Of a stretch of DNA of 64,000 nt, positions 24,524-43,274 are shown piece by piece. The notes below the pieces were generated by a model. The model made no database searches. It was not told where the DNA came from and worked only from the letters and a program-made list of their open reading frames with translations. Source of the stretch: Asterella californica. Its lineage: Eukaryota > Streptophyta > Marchantiopsida > Marchantiales > Aytoniaceae. Numbering within the stretch: position 1 is the stretch's first letter; every line of letters begins with the position of its first letter. Where the stretch lies: the NCBI GenBank assembly GCA_036924285.1, contig JAYKYS010000009.1, positions 2,232,001 to 2,296,000 on the forward strand, read 5' to 3'. The position numbers and the translations under genes are program-made.

Positions 24524-26704
24524 CTCTAACTCGCTTGTGTACTTGAAGTTATTTAAAAGGACAACGTATAACTTCAAAATTACTTACCAATGTTTTCATC
24601 TCGGATTGAGATTCAAACTCATGCGGGCCAGTCTCTAGACTTAAACTGCAGTCACTACACCAGCATGTATACTTGAAGTTAATTAAAACGTATAATTTCA
24701 AGAGTGCTGACGTAATCTATTTTTTTTACCATTCTAATTATGTAAAAATAGTGATATTAATTTCATATTTTCCCCGCGACCAAGACCCATGTCTGCCAAT
24801 CTTCACACTTCATTTACAGTGCGAAAATACCGTTTGTATCCTTCCGTCCCTTTTGCAGATATCCACTATGTACTCTTGCATATTTCGCTTTGACTTGAGT
24901 CCAATGAGCGAATTTCATTTTTCTCTACAGAAGGAGCGGAAGGTCCGGATGAGAGGCTGCAAACTTTTTCCTAAACCGTTCGCAAAAGGACTGTGGAGTC
25001 TGGACGCATAATGGGCGATTTCCTCTTAACAAAAAGTTAGTGTTCTGGCACTGACTCAGAGTGGGTGTAACGTTACAAGTGGTGTGCTCTGAAGGGCCAT
25101 GTGCTTTGTAGAGGGTCAACACCGAAAACCGGAGACAGGGGAAGGTGAATGGACAGTCAGATCTCCGGACGCTGTCAGGACTCAGGATGTTGATGTCCAG
25201 CTGTGCGTGAGCCAGAACCCACCAGTGCCACTACCACTGCCGTGAGGAGGGACAGCTTTGGCATAAAGTACCTCCAGGGGAGCGCTCGCCAATGTACTGC
25301 CTTAGCTGTTTGTTAGGTGTTGCCTGTTGGAATCCGCAGTCAGCAGTACTCAAATACGGCGTCACCCATCACTTCTCTCTACTCTGTGCAGTCCAGTGTA
25401 GATCACTGGATACAGAGCAACTTGTCCGCCGAGCCCTACAGACAAGCCTTTTCCGCGTTTCCGACTTGAGTACTTTCGGTAGCTCGAATGCGTATTTGAA
25501 CACGGCCGGATTCAGATTCTGAAAATTGATTCTCACCCCCAGCTTTTATTCCAAGGTTTGGCCGTCTTCATTCACGGCATTCCAACCCAGCGGCTATTTC
25601 GAGATGCTCGATTGACAGGAGTCAACTTTCAAGTTGACCATGAGGATTAGAATCCCACTGGCTGGAACCAGACAGGTTCCGGTTGACCATTAGAATCTCA
25701 CAGGAACCAGCGAGATCACGATCTCCCGAATATATCCATTTATCACTGTTTTCGGCACAGAGCGCTAGTGCTGCTTATGGCACATTTCAGTCCTCATTGC
25801 TGTGAAAGTTTACACCATGCGCGTTTGGGACTAGATCCACGAAGAGCTTCAGCCGCAACCGCTTTGACCTTGTGTTCCCACGTACTGATTGCAATCGAAA
25901 GTGCCCAGGGCAGGACAACAACTGCCCACTCCATAAGGTGGAATGCAACCCCGAGTAACACAGTGAGCAGATCTCGACATATTTGGTGCATTAACGTACT
26001 TACATGCGGTCTAACTAGACTACGATCACAACCTACACACAGATAATGTGAATGTAGTAGGAGTGTCAACCGCCAAGATACTGCTGTAACTAGGGATAAG
26101 GACGTACGTGTGTACACGAATGTCTACTACTCCAAAGTTTCCTTCAGGAGAAATCGGACTCGCAGAAATAGATATGATCGTCCTGAAGAGTGAGACTCTC
26201 TTCGTTCATATCTCCGATCTTGTGAGAGCTGTAACCGAGAGCTGGAACCCGAAATCTTGTCGAAAAGATGGAACAATTGTGCCACTTTCTCAGCAGAAGC
26301 ATAACCCCGGGATCTGAGCCAGACTCGCACACGTGCACTTCCTCTGCTTCCATCTATTAAAAATACCGCCTCTGAAACAAGAGCGTTGTATGATGTAGAT
26401 AAAATAGGCCCTCACCATGAAAGATACATTTTGACTATTTACAGGTGATCCTATTCGGAACTTTTGTGGTTTACATTTACAACTGTACTTATAATTTTGC
26501 AGACTCTTGGAGGTTTCCATTGGTTTTGCTAACTCTTTTTAGGTTTATTACACATCATAAAAGAAGAGAATACTCCGTCATCGACCTAAAAGTGCCAGAA
26601 AAGCACTTCTATCCCCGCACAAGATACACCTATACCATACTGACGACAGGAATGTCCTTATAGTGCCGCCGAGGGCCACATGCAGTGGTTTTTCGTGTGC
26701 AGTT
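24524..26704. other. Spacer downstream of the KATNAL2-like gene
   Basis: Several 65-107 codon frames on both strands but no recognised domain. The segment next to 26,705 is the expected 3' UTR of the minus-strand ATPase gene. Confidence 0.35.
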
Positions 26705-33345
<6,641 letters not shown>

Positions 33346-34170
33346 GACTCCACAAAGCGACCACGCCCCTCTCTCAGTCCTCTTGTGAGCACCGACGGCA
33401 CCAATTCTCGTCAGATCATCATACCACCTCCCTTCCTTTCCCTTTTCCTTCTTCCCTTCCTCGAGGTTCTGCAATGCCACTGCTGCTCGCCGCTACTAGA
33501 AAGGCAGGCTTTCACACAAAAATGCTCGAAGGAATTCTTTCGACTCGCTTGTTTTTTGCTGTCCGACTGTTGCGGTACAACCCGTCACTCGCTCCCAAAT
33601 TCTCGGTGCCTCATGCAGCCGTGTTCCCTGGGGCCCTCCACCGTCCGTTCCAGGAAGGATATTCGCTCGCTTGTCATGGCAAGGCGAACGCTACTCTGGC
33701 TATGTCATCGACGGATCGTCTCTCCTGAGGGTTGCAACTCTGCACTGTGGAGAATCACGAGTTGGGGGCCAAGTGCTGTTCTCAGCTTCTAAGGCTCATA
33801 TGCATTTCGACGTCACTTTCCACTTCAAATCCTCCAATACAGGAGGATCTAGTTACTGATTATGGCTCTCTGCCACTTGGCCGTCCAGGTGACACAGAAG
33901 AAACTTGTGAAACAGCGAACCTTTCTCTGTAACGCTTTGAATATGTGGTTTCTCCTCTTGGAGTTTCTGTCTGCAACTTCTTCCGTGTCCACGGTCGTAG
34001 CTGCAGGTTCTTGAAGAAGAAGCGCTCCGAGTCCCAACTCTTGCACATGAATTGGGGTTTCCATATCAGAGCCCAAGGAAACTTTAACCACAACTCTTGC
34101 TATGCAAGCATACTTACCGTCAAAAGAAGAGGTAAAGGAAAAGGTAATTTGAAGTTATTTTGACACATAG
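33346..34170. promoter_or_regulatory. 5' flank of the KATNAL2-like gene
   Basis: Upstream region of the minus-strand gene, richer in G+C than the spacer beyond. A 154-codon plus-strand frame here is opposite the gene's first exon and leader and has no domain. A minus-strand frame near 34,091-33,920 (MVKVSLGSDMETPIHVQELG onward, ending near a GTTCGC donor) could be a first exon of another transcript, but no partner was found. Confidence 0.35.
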
Positions 34171-35674
34171 CAAAGCAATCAGTATACAGTTTGAATCGAT
34201 ATTTTGCTATGCGTTAGTATAGCTATACGTCGATTGTGAAAACCAGAAAGGAAAGGGGGAATTTTTTATTGTGTAGAGAAATTGACTGATGAATTCAGTC
34301 AGTGAAAGCCGGAAAGAAAAAAGAAGCAGCAAGAACGGACGGATAGAGTCGTTGTGAGATCCAGAAAAAAGAAAGGAAAATGATAGATCCAGAAAATTGT
34401 TAATGCATAGTCTCGTAATTCTATTGCAAGCGGAGTTACTTGTTTGTCGTGTAACGAAACGGAAGGATGAAAATGTGATGAAAAACTAAAAGAAAAAAGA
34501 GAAGATAGTACAGAAAATCACTAGTGCATAGCCCTACAATGAAGCATAACGAGGCAATTACATTGCAAGCGGAGCTCCTTGGCTTTTTCTGAATGAATAT
34601 GTATGATCTCAATAGTTAGTAATATTTTAATGATGTAGTGATATTTCTTATGCAGTAGCAATAGTTATTAACTTTTTTATGTTTTAGTAATATATTTTTT
34701 TATGCATCCGTGGAAAAATTATTGAAATAATTGTAACAAGGAGCTCCACTTGCAATGAAATTGCGGAGCTATACTCTAGCGATTTATCCGGATCTATTTT
34801 TTTCTTTCTCTTTTCTGATTTTCACAATGATTCTATCCGTCTGTTTCTTTACTATTATACTTTCTGTTTTCACCACGACTCTATGCGTCCGTTTCGCTAC
34901 AGGGCAAAAGTTCTCCCCTTCCTTTCCGGTTTCAAAATCGACGTATAGCATTACTACCGCATATCAAGTGATCTAAACAATCACGATATGGCTGTTTCCG
35001 TGACATTATATATTTCTGTTCTCTAACTAATTTATATGAAATGTAACACGCTCTGTTATCAGTGTGTGTTGGCATGTCTACATCAACTACATACTGCTAA
35101 CACTAAATGACAACTGAAAAGCATCTGGACAGCATCTGAATCCCAACAAGAATTCCGTAAACAATCCAAAATGCCACAACAAACATAGTGAAATACAATG
35201 ATAGCACATGGTCCATCGCACAGCGGAATAAACACTGGTTGCAACAGAGTCCACATGAAAGACGAAAGCAGTGAAGGTACAGTCAATCCTCGTTATAGTC
35301 ATTCACTTGGTGACTATAATGCTTAGTGGTTGTAAATTTATAGTAATATTATTGAACAAAAAGTGCCAAATATGATTATATATATATAATTATTTTAATG
35401 GAAAATTTATAAATGTAAGTATAAAAAACAGAGTTAGAGTAAAGAATATGTAGAATGTGAACTTTGTCTAGTGTTTCATGAACAACGGGTAAAAATGTCT
35501 CAAGAACATAAACAAACAAGAAACAACATTCTCACGAGAAAAAACTTTTGGGTTATGAAACCTGTGATTGTATCAATCACAATCGCAGATACTGTCAAAG
35601 ATCTTTATAATTAATATTTTTGAAACATGTACATAAATACGGTTTGATAGTGATTGTAACGAGATAAATTTCAC
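34171..35674. other. AT-rich intergenic, no supported gene
   Basis: Only short frames. Purine-rich on the plus strand to about 34,520, then pyrimidine-rich near 34,790-34,900 with partly complementary words (for example GACGTATAGC against GCTATACGTC), suggesting an old imperfect foldback. Confidence 0.35.
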
Positions 35675-36042
35675 AAATTGGCTTGATCATACCTCCAGTA
35701 CGATCGTTGTGCTTGATCATACCTCTCTTAATGTTTGATTGCTTGATCATACCTCTGACTGGTTATTGACAGTCGAACCAGTCATTTTATCTTTTGGTTA
35801 ATCATTTTAGTATTTTCAACCTTGACTAAATATCACTATAATTCAAAATATTTAAAGTTAAAGACGCTTTAGACTATCCATATTCTCATTTCTTTAATAG
35901 GTGCAGTCTCACATGTGAATACCATCACAAAGTGATTGGTTTTACAGACAATAGCCAGTCAGGGGTGTGGATCAAGCCATACATCGTTAAGAGAGGTATG
36001 ATCAAGCTCACGGAACCTACTGGGGTGTGATCAAGCAAATTT
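35675..36042. mobile_element. Foldback element with iterated arms
   Basis: Arms of about 95 bp (35,675-35,770 and 35,948-36,042) face each other around a 177-bp AT-rich loop. Each arm contains three spaced copies of GCTTGATCATACCTC (or its complement). The spacers also pair in order: CCAGTA near the outer ends, TCTTAA in the middle and GACTGGTTATTG inside. It therefore folds as one long imperfect hairpin. No ORF is present. A MITE/foldback transposon is the simplest reading. Confidence 0.75.
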
Positions 36043-36430
36043 CTGGATAAATTTACAAATAAATCATCAGTCCTCATGAAAAATGTAACTATGGAGCAAT
36101 TGTTACTATATGGAGTGTGATTTTAACGAGAGTAGCGCCATCACAGGGTTTAAGACTTCCTTCCAGTATTCGATTCTTAGCTCTCATAGTATCGAAAAAG
36201 TTCAAGCTGAATACTGTCAAATGATTGCAGAAGACCGTCAGCAAGATGTCTATTTGAGAGTCATCATTTGCAAGTTTCGCCCGACATTTTATCGTGATTA
36301 TGCGTTGTCATAAAATCTATTTCCAATGTTAGTTATATACGCATTAAATAACAAGAAACAAGTGATCATTACTTTCAAAATCAGATACTCATGGAATAGT
36401 GTTATAAACACTAATCGCAAATAAGACTAA

Positions 36431-37457
36431 GGGTCTCTTCCGACTGTGCCCTTTAACGCGGCTAATGAGTCCCGTTGGACCTGACAGGTACAGCTTCCAT
36501 TCCTCCAGCTTTTGGGTACTACTCTAGTCGCGATAGTGAACCGTCTTCTCATCACAAAGTATTTATCTTCGAGATTTTCGGAGAAAAAGTACTCTCACGT
36601 GCCACGACATGAGATTCGCGTCAGTTCCACTTGGCAACGATGCAAATCGATCGCCAGCCACCAGTACGACCGAGGCACGAGTTAACGATGTTGGTTGCAA
36701 GTAGTGAAGCTCGAACGGTCTGCTGTTGCTTTGCTTTCAGTTCGGCATTACAACTGTATAAAAGTCTCCAAGCCTAGAGCGCGGGGTCCTCTCAGGATCA
36801 GTGTTGTAAACAGAACTCCAAGAGAAGTGAGCTGGTTGCTCACTCTGGAAATTGTACATTGATCGATGATTCCATGTACAATGAATGAAGCAAGCCTTTG
36901 AAGAGGAGGTCCCAACTGACAGTGGTTTACGACGATTGAACCTCGTTCCGCTGCACCGTGCCTTTAAATGTAAACTGAAACGTCAATGTAAACTGAAACG
37001 TCACACTGTCCGCCCACTTGACTCTGAACTTGCAGAAACTTTCACTTGCCGAATCACGAAGTTGGCACTAGCTCACTGTCCACCGAACGTAGCAGATTGA
37101 ATTTGAAACAGTTGCTAATTGCATAACATTTTCCTGAACTGCAGCTACCACCCCTCGTGTTCCCACGAAGGCACGGAGAGTTTCAGTTCAGCTACCACCC
37201 TTCGCGCTCCCGTGAAGATGCGGAGAGTTCGTGCATTTTTTTCAGTATCCACACGTCCGCCTGAGAGAGTTCCTGTAAGCAAAAAACACAGAAATGCTAA
37301 CTCTGAGGTACCCCCAGCCAAAAACCGTAGAGATGCTATATGCTGACAAATATGCTGTTAGCACACTTGCGAAAGTACAATCGGAAGTCAGTTCTTATTA
37401 CCGAACCAATCTGACAGTGTCAGATAAGCTCACTAAGGACACAGTCGGAAGAGACCT
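36431..37457. mobile_element. Tourist/Harbinger-like MITE, 1,027 bp
   Basis: The terminal inverted repeat GGGTCTCTTCCGACTGTG at 36,431 is matched by its complement ending at 37,457 (one base shorter). TAA lies directly outside both ends (36,428-36,430 and 37,458-37,460), the 3-bp TWA duplication expected of PIF/Harbinger elements. It encodes no transposase, only 70-75 codon frames. It contains a TATAAAAG at about 36,758 and a short tandem repeat (AATGTAAACTGAAACGTC twice near 36,970). Confidence 0.7.
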
Positions 37458-37460
37458 TAA

Positions 37461-38669
37461 TTACATTATTACACCGGATGTAATTTCCAAAGTACATTCC
37501 TAACAAAAAGATTGCCGACAATATCTAGCATGCTATAACGTACATAATAAACAAATCTTGAATAAATGCAATAACCTCGAGAGAGTGTATGTATGTTCTC
37601 TAACCGAAGATCGGTGTCCCAATGGTTTAGCCTACCGTCCTCTAACAAAAAAGTCTTGGGTGTAATCTCTTGCGGGTACAGTCGGAACTACATACGTTGC
37701 AAACTGGTAACGAAGCTTCTGGTCCGAGTCCCACTGTGATCGACTCACACGGACAATCCCATGATCGACTAAGACCCCAAGGGACAAATAATAAAATTTA
37801 TCATTCATTATTTTATTAACCAAGCACCCGTGCATGTAACCACTTCCTCCAGGAGGCAAATATGTAGAATTTTAATTTATTACCTAACTCATCCTAAAAA
37901 AGGAGATAGGTAATAAATTAATATACGGATTAAAATAACGTGTGCTTGTTAGCATTCACCCACACTGGTAGCTTCAGAAGCGAGTATGTCCGCACTCGCT
38001 TTATGGATTAGATCTTGTAGCTCTTCGTAAAATTATCATTTAATATCTACAAATAATTTAATATAGACTTTTCACATAATATTTAGAAAGAATTTTGTAA
38101 AACAAACAAAAATTCTCTGAAGTTGGTATTAGCATCTACAATGCATATTCTCTACATCGTGTGTGGGAGACATCAGGAGTGAATAATTTCTTTTCCGTGA
38201 CAGAAATCTATCCACAGATTATACTTGAAACGGAGATAGATGTTGGCCGCACTACCAGTTTGGAGGTGTCACTGCCCCCGGCTTTTATGCGTCACGTAGG
38301 TTTGGAAATGGAACAGCGACCGCAATTGCAGAATGACGTTTCGACGAAGATGAATTACATATGTCTCAAGTATAAGGAGAACTCATCTCTACCTGGTCCT
38401 CTTCTCTGTACTCTTTCCGGTGACAACGAGGAATGACTTCCGCATGAAATCTTTGAGTTTGAAGCATGTGCTCCTCCATAGTTATCACCTTGAAGCTTTT
38501 ATGAAACTTTGTCATCACTATGTAGACAAATGCTGTTGAAAACTGATGATGCAAGTAAACAGTTTATTTTAGCAGGTGAAATAAGTGGACGAGAGCACCG
38601 ATGTAGAGCTCTCTTTCACTTCACTCTTTGGTTTGAATTGAGATACTTAGGTGAGCTCAGTAGGAGCGG
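37461..38669. other. Spacer with one hairpin, no supported gene
   Basis: Contains the foldback at 37,873-37,920. A 91-codon plus-strand frame at 38,161-38,436 has mixed, protein-like composition but no motif I recognise. It may belong to the 5' region of the retroelement that follows, whose 5' LTR was not found. Confidence 0.35.
37873..37920. repeat. Hairpin, 14-bp perfect arms plus extension
   Basis: TAATTTATTACCTA pairs with TAGGTAATAAATTA; the stem continues imperfectly (CTCATCC/GGAGA) to an A-rich loop. Similar to the hairpins at 43,275-43,364 in style, possibly the same element class. Confidence 0.7.
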
Positions 38670-40190
38670 AGATATGCAAGTTGTAGTTACGGTGGTGATG
38701 AGGATTTCGACATTCTGGTTAGAGAGTGTGTCCGTGAGATTCTATCACCACGGAGTTCTCGGGAGGTTCTGGTGAGGACTTCTCGGACTGTGAGTATACA
38801 CGGAGTGGGGTAAGATACCGACTACCTACACCATTACCGTTGGTTGTTCCAGAGGACGAGTCAGACGCAGACAGCGCATTTTCTGGTGGTGAGTCTAGTG
38901 TCATCACATCGTTGTTGTGAGACATGGACGAGATCTATGAGGCCCCGAAGAGACCTCGACGTTACTCGGGTACGGTGGATATCATTGAGTTGGATGACAT
39001 CATCCAGGAGTTCGACAGTTGGTGCGATCTGCAGCAGATGCAGAACTCACATCTGTTTACACCTTTCATGGCGTGGACCGCCGATGGACGATTACCACGA
39101 GTTCAGGCGAGACTACGGTGTTGAGATTGAGTTGTGGCGACAACATTGGTCTCCCAACTACGTTTCTATCACTACTGATGTAATTCGAGAGGCGTAGCAC
39201 TTACGAGTTCGAGTGCCAGTAGCAATGATACATCCACGGGTGGTGGAGTACCTACTACTAGCAGTGCATCCACTAGTAGTGGAGCAAGTGATAGTGCGAG
39301 CGGGATACCGCCAAGGTTTAACCCTGTGGTTCAGTTCTTTCACTATTTGAGGAAGAACTATCAGGGTGTGCGGACCGACAAGTTGAGGAGTCTGCAGGAG
39401 TTCCAGCGGAAGACTGGAGAGAGTCTACGTGAGGTGTTTACACGCATGAGGCGGTTGATCAGCGTTACTCAAGGGGTGACAGAAACACATGCAATCCAGT
39501 TCTTGTATGGGATACTAGACTGGGAGTTGCGTAAGAGAATCAGAGATGCCACTCTCCTTAGAGACACCGCTCCGACATTGGCAGTTGTCTTTGGTTTGGC
39601 TGAGCGGATAGAGCTCAACATGGTAGAGGAGAGAGTGGTGGCTGCTGGGTTCAGCAGGGACGCATCACATGGGGCGACCTCCTCTTTTCGAGGATCACAA
39701 GCTGTGCAACAGCGTGATGGTGGTGGGGGTAAAGATCGTGTTGAACACTCACGATCCCATGGGGTGCTGGAGGATCTTGTGGGCAGAAGTCCATGCCGTC
39801 CTTCTCTAGTCAGCAGTAAGCAGGTCCTTGCTGGACGTGTGATGGTCCTCATCAGCAGAAGGATTGTCCACAAAGGAGAGGTAGTTATGAGACATCTGAG
39901 ACGTCTCAAGCGGTGCCTAGGCAGTGTGAGCATTGCGGGCAACCAATTCACAATAGTGATTGTTGTTTTGATCTCCATCCCGAGCTACGGCAAGAGAAGG
40001 CTGATCGTGGACGAGGCGGAGGAGCTCAGGGAGGCCGTGGTGGTCGAGCTAGAAGTAGAGGTCCAGCACCTGAGAGAGGATCAGTCGGTCCACTGTCTGC
40101 TACGACATCTGAAGCAAGTATGGCTGCTCAGATTGAGCAATTGGAACAGAGGCTTCCACGTCTTATGGAGGAAAAGGAGGTGACTTCGAC
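38670..40190 (+). pseudogene. Retroelement gag, frameshifted
   Basis: Capsid-like text begins in an acidic N-terminal part (DEDFDILVRECVRE, later EDESDADSAFSGG) and continues through DDIIQEFDSWCDLQQMQ. The best-kept frame is 39,326-40,183, with VVQFFHYLRKNYQGV and LREVFTRMRRLI, typical of retrotransposon gag. A CCHC-like zinc knuckle CEHCGQPIHNSDC lies at 39,925-39,963, in a different frame from the capsid part. At least three frame changes and a TGA just before MDEIYEAPKRPRR near 38,922 show decay. Confidence 0.75.
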
Positions 40191-40193
40191 TTC

Positions 40194-41132
40194 ATGGTTG
40201 GTGTGGCGCAGATTCAGGCATCTACGGCAGTGACTCGGAGTGCAGTACGTGTCTCTGAGCCACGAGGTGCGTCAGTGGAGTTGGATCCACAACGCGGGGA
40301 GGCTGGTAGACAGGCCAGGCTTCCTCAGTCGTTCACACTATCGGAGGCATTGAGAACCACTTCTATGGTTCTTAAACAGGCTACTGATGATGTAGTGGAG
40401 GTGGAGACATCGGCATCCAAGAGTGGGGGTAATGCGAGTCAACCCTCGACGTCTGTGGATGCGACGTCAAACTCGGTGTTGGCGGCGGCTACAGCAGTTT
40501 TGCGAGCCCCACTATTTTCAGCCACGGATATGAGAACATTGGGAGTCAGCTTGGCTCCAGTGTTCCAGTTGGCAGTCACGCTCAGTGAGAGCGACGATGT
40601 GGTTAGCTCTAGTGTTGAGGTGGTTCAGCGAGAAGTGGTAGATGTGTCCATGGAGTCGAAGATCAGGATAGCTACTAGTGGTACTTGGCAAGCGGCGACT
40701 GCTAGGCTAGATGAGTTACTAGTTAGGCCGGCAATTGACCGTGCTAGATTGGCACCATGTGTGGTGTTGTTAGACAACAGAAGTGGTATTTTCTGTTTGG
40801 TGGCACCTTCAGGGAAGGTGTATCGACCACAGAAAGTGTTGTTAGACTCTGGAGCCCAACCGTTGATGTTGGGAAAGACGGCGTGTATCGGTTTGGGTCT
40901 GAAGAAGTCCGAAGTGGAGAGATGTCCATTCCAGCTACAGAGATCTCTAAGGGGATCAAGAGGTACAACTCTACACATGACACGCGAGTTGCTGACGGTG
41001 AGAGTTCAACCAGATCATCCCACGGATGGCTCCATGGTGAGGACCAAGGCTATCGTTACGGCCGCGGAGTCTTATGATGTATTGGTTGGAGGTGATGTAT
41101 TACACCCTATGGGGTTCGTGATCGACTATTAG
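40194..41132 (+). pseudogene. Retropepsin-like protease region
   Basis: The 312-codon frame ends in a retroviral-type aspartic protease: VLLDSGAQPLMLG gives the catalytic D-S-G triad at 40,845-40,853, followed by a flap-like region and VGGDVLHPMGFVIDY. The first half is low-complexity linker. A TAG at 41,130-41,132 stops the frame, but the same frame continues directly beyond it into the methyltransferase linker (41,181-41,666), so the stop is a single nonsense change within one polyprotein. In related sequences a Trp is expected there. Confidence 0.75.
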
Positions 41133-41180
41133 ACGGAGACATCATCTTACAGATCTGGTTGGCAGTCCGGTGAGGGACGA

Positions 41181-42120
41181 GTGAGTCGCTTACCAGTGCG
41201 GTTCAGTGCTAGAGTTGGGACAAAGGAGCTTACATTAGAGACGATGACATCGGTTGTATGGTTTAGTTCGATCATCACTTGGCCGGACGAGTTGTTAGAA
41301 GACAATGCCCATGTGGAGGATACTCTAGTCTTTGAGGAGGTGGAGGACATGCCTAGCATGTCTACGTTAGTACCATCTGTCTTGGATGTTCTACTCTGGA
41401 GTTCGAGTGGAGATTTGCAACAGTATGCTGATCGGTTGGTGCAGCAGGTTTGGAGTGAAGCCTTTGTACTACCAGTAGAGGAACATCGGGGTGTTCCTAT
41501 TACTGGTCCTGCGACCTTAACACCGTTGGATACGACTCCCATTGCATGGCAGTATCTAAAGGAGGTTGTGTGTGTTATAGCTATTTGGAGAGATCAGCAC
41601 ATGTTTGGCTGCGGTATTGTAGGCAGGCATACAAGTACAGCGATACTTGTATGTGGAGAGAGATGAGGTCGTAAGACGCGTCTCATTGCATCACGGTGGC
41701 ACATTTGGTGTAGAGATATCTTGAGTTGTTGCCTATATCAGCTGTTAGAGGATACCAGCAAGCATTACCGTCAGATATTTCGCTGCTGGGGGGGCAAGAT
41801 CTCACGTTTGTTGGCATCATTCACTTGGTGATAGCCGGATGGCCATGTCAAGATCACACGCGTGCTGGGAGAGGTCAGGGTTTACATGATCCGCGATCTA
41901 GGATGCTCTAGGAGGACAGATCTTACGACATCTCCAGATGCATCAAGTGGATTCTCCAGCGTACATCTTGGAGAACATTCCTTTGTTGGATGATGCTCGT
42001 GCACATATGATGACGAGTGTGCACCAAGTGCGGTCATGGATCGGACCGGTAGTGTTGTTAGATGCATCAAGAGTGAGATCTCGTGCACATCGTCCACGGT
42101 TGTGATGGACAAACTTGAGA
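41181..42120 (+). pseudogene. C5-cytosine DNA methyltransferase domain in a retroelement
   Basis: After a linker (41,181-41,560) the conserved order of a cytosine-5 methyltransferase is visible. Motif I is damaged: the frame shifts at about 41,590, then reads ISTCLAAVL (41,593-41,619). Next comes YLYVERDEVVRRV (motif II/III region). Motif IV is intact, VIAGWPCQ with the catalytic Cys at 41,846-41,848, followed by GLHDPRS. Motif VI is ILENIP (41,965-41,982), and motif VIII is SRAHRPRL (42,079-42,102). TAG at 41,620 and TGA at 42,103, plus frame changes (0 to 1 to 2 to 1), make it non-functional. The target-recognition domain and motifs IX-X are missing at the internal deletion. Methyltransferase-carrying retrotransposons are documented in charophyte algae and dinoflagellates; this appears to be a member or relative. 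Confidence 0.82.
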
Positions 42121-42129
42121 TCCAGATCT

Positions 42130-42817
42130 ACCTTCGGCCATTCGTCGTGATTCTGCTGAGGTGTTGAACCTTCATGACCCGGATATGTGGGTGAGAGCAT
42201 GTTCTCAACGAGCAGAGACATTTTGGAGAGTTATGCTCATAGCTTTTGAGAACCTAGCGATTGCTCAGCATAGAGACACGTTGCGATATGCAACTATCCG
42301 AGGAGGAGGTTATCGATCATCGATTCGTAAGTTTCATCCTGACGATTATATCTATCTACAGCAGACTGCACCGACGACGTTGGACGTGATCGCAGGGCGC
42401 ACTATTTTACGAGTGCGTGAGGTGTTACCTTCTAGAGTACTCATGTTAGAGGGCCGTGATAGTGTTGTTTGGAAGGACCATGTGCATAATTGCGCACCAT
42501 GTCATCTTCCCAACATCGATGGTACCGTTGATCCAAGCTTGACAGTTGTACGTGCGGGCTTGAGGTGTATGTTGTGTGGGTCTGGTGGTGGAATAGCCCG
42601 TATGTATTCCTATTGGACGGTGGGTTTGTCCTCGATGTATATAGCAGGGATAGTCGATTAGATCTTTGTGTGGTATGGATTGCAGACAGGCGACTAACGA
42701 TGGGGCAATGTAGCACCCGACCTCCTGATCCTTGCACCCATGAAGGTGTATATCGCGTAGTTGAGATATGGAGCTATCTGGAGTTAGAGGGACCTAATCG
42801 TCAGTTAGGGGGGCGAT
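42130..42817 (+). pseudogene. Integrase C-terminus and truncated PHD finger
   Basis: The frame from about 42,140 reads RAETFWRVM, then YIYLQQTAPTTLDV and LMLEGRDSVVWKDHV: an integrase C-terminal (GPY/F-like) segment. NCAPCHLPNIDGTVDPSL follows, then the first zinc pair of a PHD finger, CMLC. The rest of the finger is lost: about 70 bp present in copy 2 are missing after GGIARM. A further conserved tail (LDLCVVWIADRRL, CTRPPDPCTH) runs to the LTR. Confidence 0.7.
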
Positions 42818-42923
42818 TGTGGTACACTTGTGTATGTGTATGACATCGTCCATGTGTCGTGTGTGTGTGTGATGTATCTCTGACAGCGATGTATGTTGTG
42901 TAGCGATGTGTATGCGCACGACA
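42818..42923 (+). repeat. 106-bp LTR of the methyltransferase element, copy 1
   Basis: Begins TGTGGTACACTTGTGTATG and ends GCGCACGACA. Two further copies of identical length lie at 47,770-47,875 and 48,171-48,276. All begin TG and end CA, and copies 1 and 2 follow a purine-rich GTTAGGGGGGCGAT / GTTAGGAGGACGAT, which fits a polypurine tract plus 3' LTR. It would be an exceptionally short LTR. Confidence 0.7.
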
Positions 42924-43274
42924 ATTTTTCTTTTTGCACAAAATCTCACACCAACATAGAGTAATAGAATATAGTTTCAGTTCTCTTCTCTCAAGGAATG
43001 CTCTGCTTCATACTAACTGATAGTTTATATGCGTGCAAACTGAACTTCTGGGAACTTATGTTCTCTTTTTGTTATCAGAGAATTATATAAGTGTTAAATA
43101 AAATATATATACTAAGTATATATAAATAATTAAAATATTCTATAGACATTATTTGTTAGTCCATGTCTGGAAACACGGAGAGAGCAGGCAAAAATCCATA
43201 AGTGTAGACTGGATTCTCGTGCTTCAGAAGGTACAAGTCTGGGATACTGTACTCATGAAAACTCTGACGTTTAG

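Larger units (their letters stand above)
38670..42923 (+). mobile_element. Ty3-type retroelement with DNA methyltransferase, deleted copy 1
   Basis: Decayed element reading left to right: gag with zinc knuckle, aspartic protease, linker, C5-cytosine methyltransferase domain, integrase C-terminus, partial PHD finger, tail and a 106-bp LTR at the right end. Reverse transcriptase, RNase H and the integrase core are missing: the methyltransferase text after its motif VIII runs straight into integrase C-terminal text near 42,105-42,135, which marks an internal deletion. Several frame changes and stops are present, so it cannot be active. No matching 5' LTR was found near 38,670. Confidence 0.85.

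Noticed and set aside
39469..39978. 169-codon minus-strand ORF
   Set aside because: Antisense to the best-preserved gag frame; composition shadow of the coding strand.
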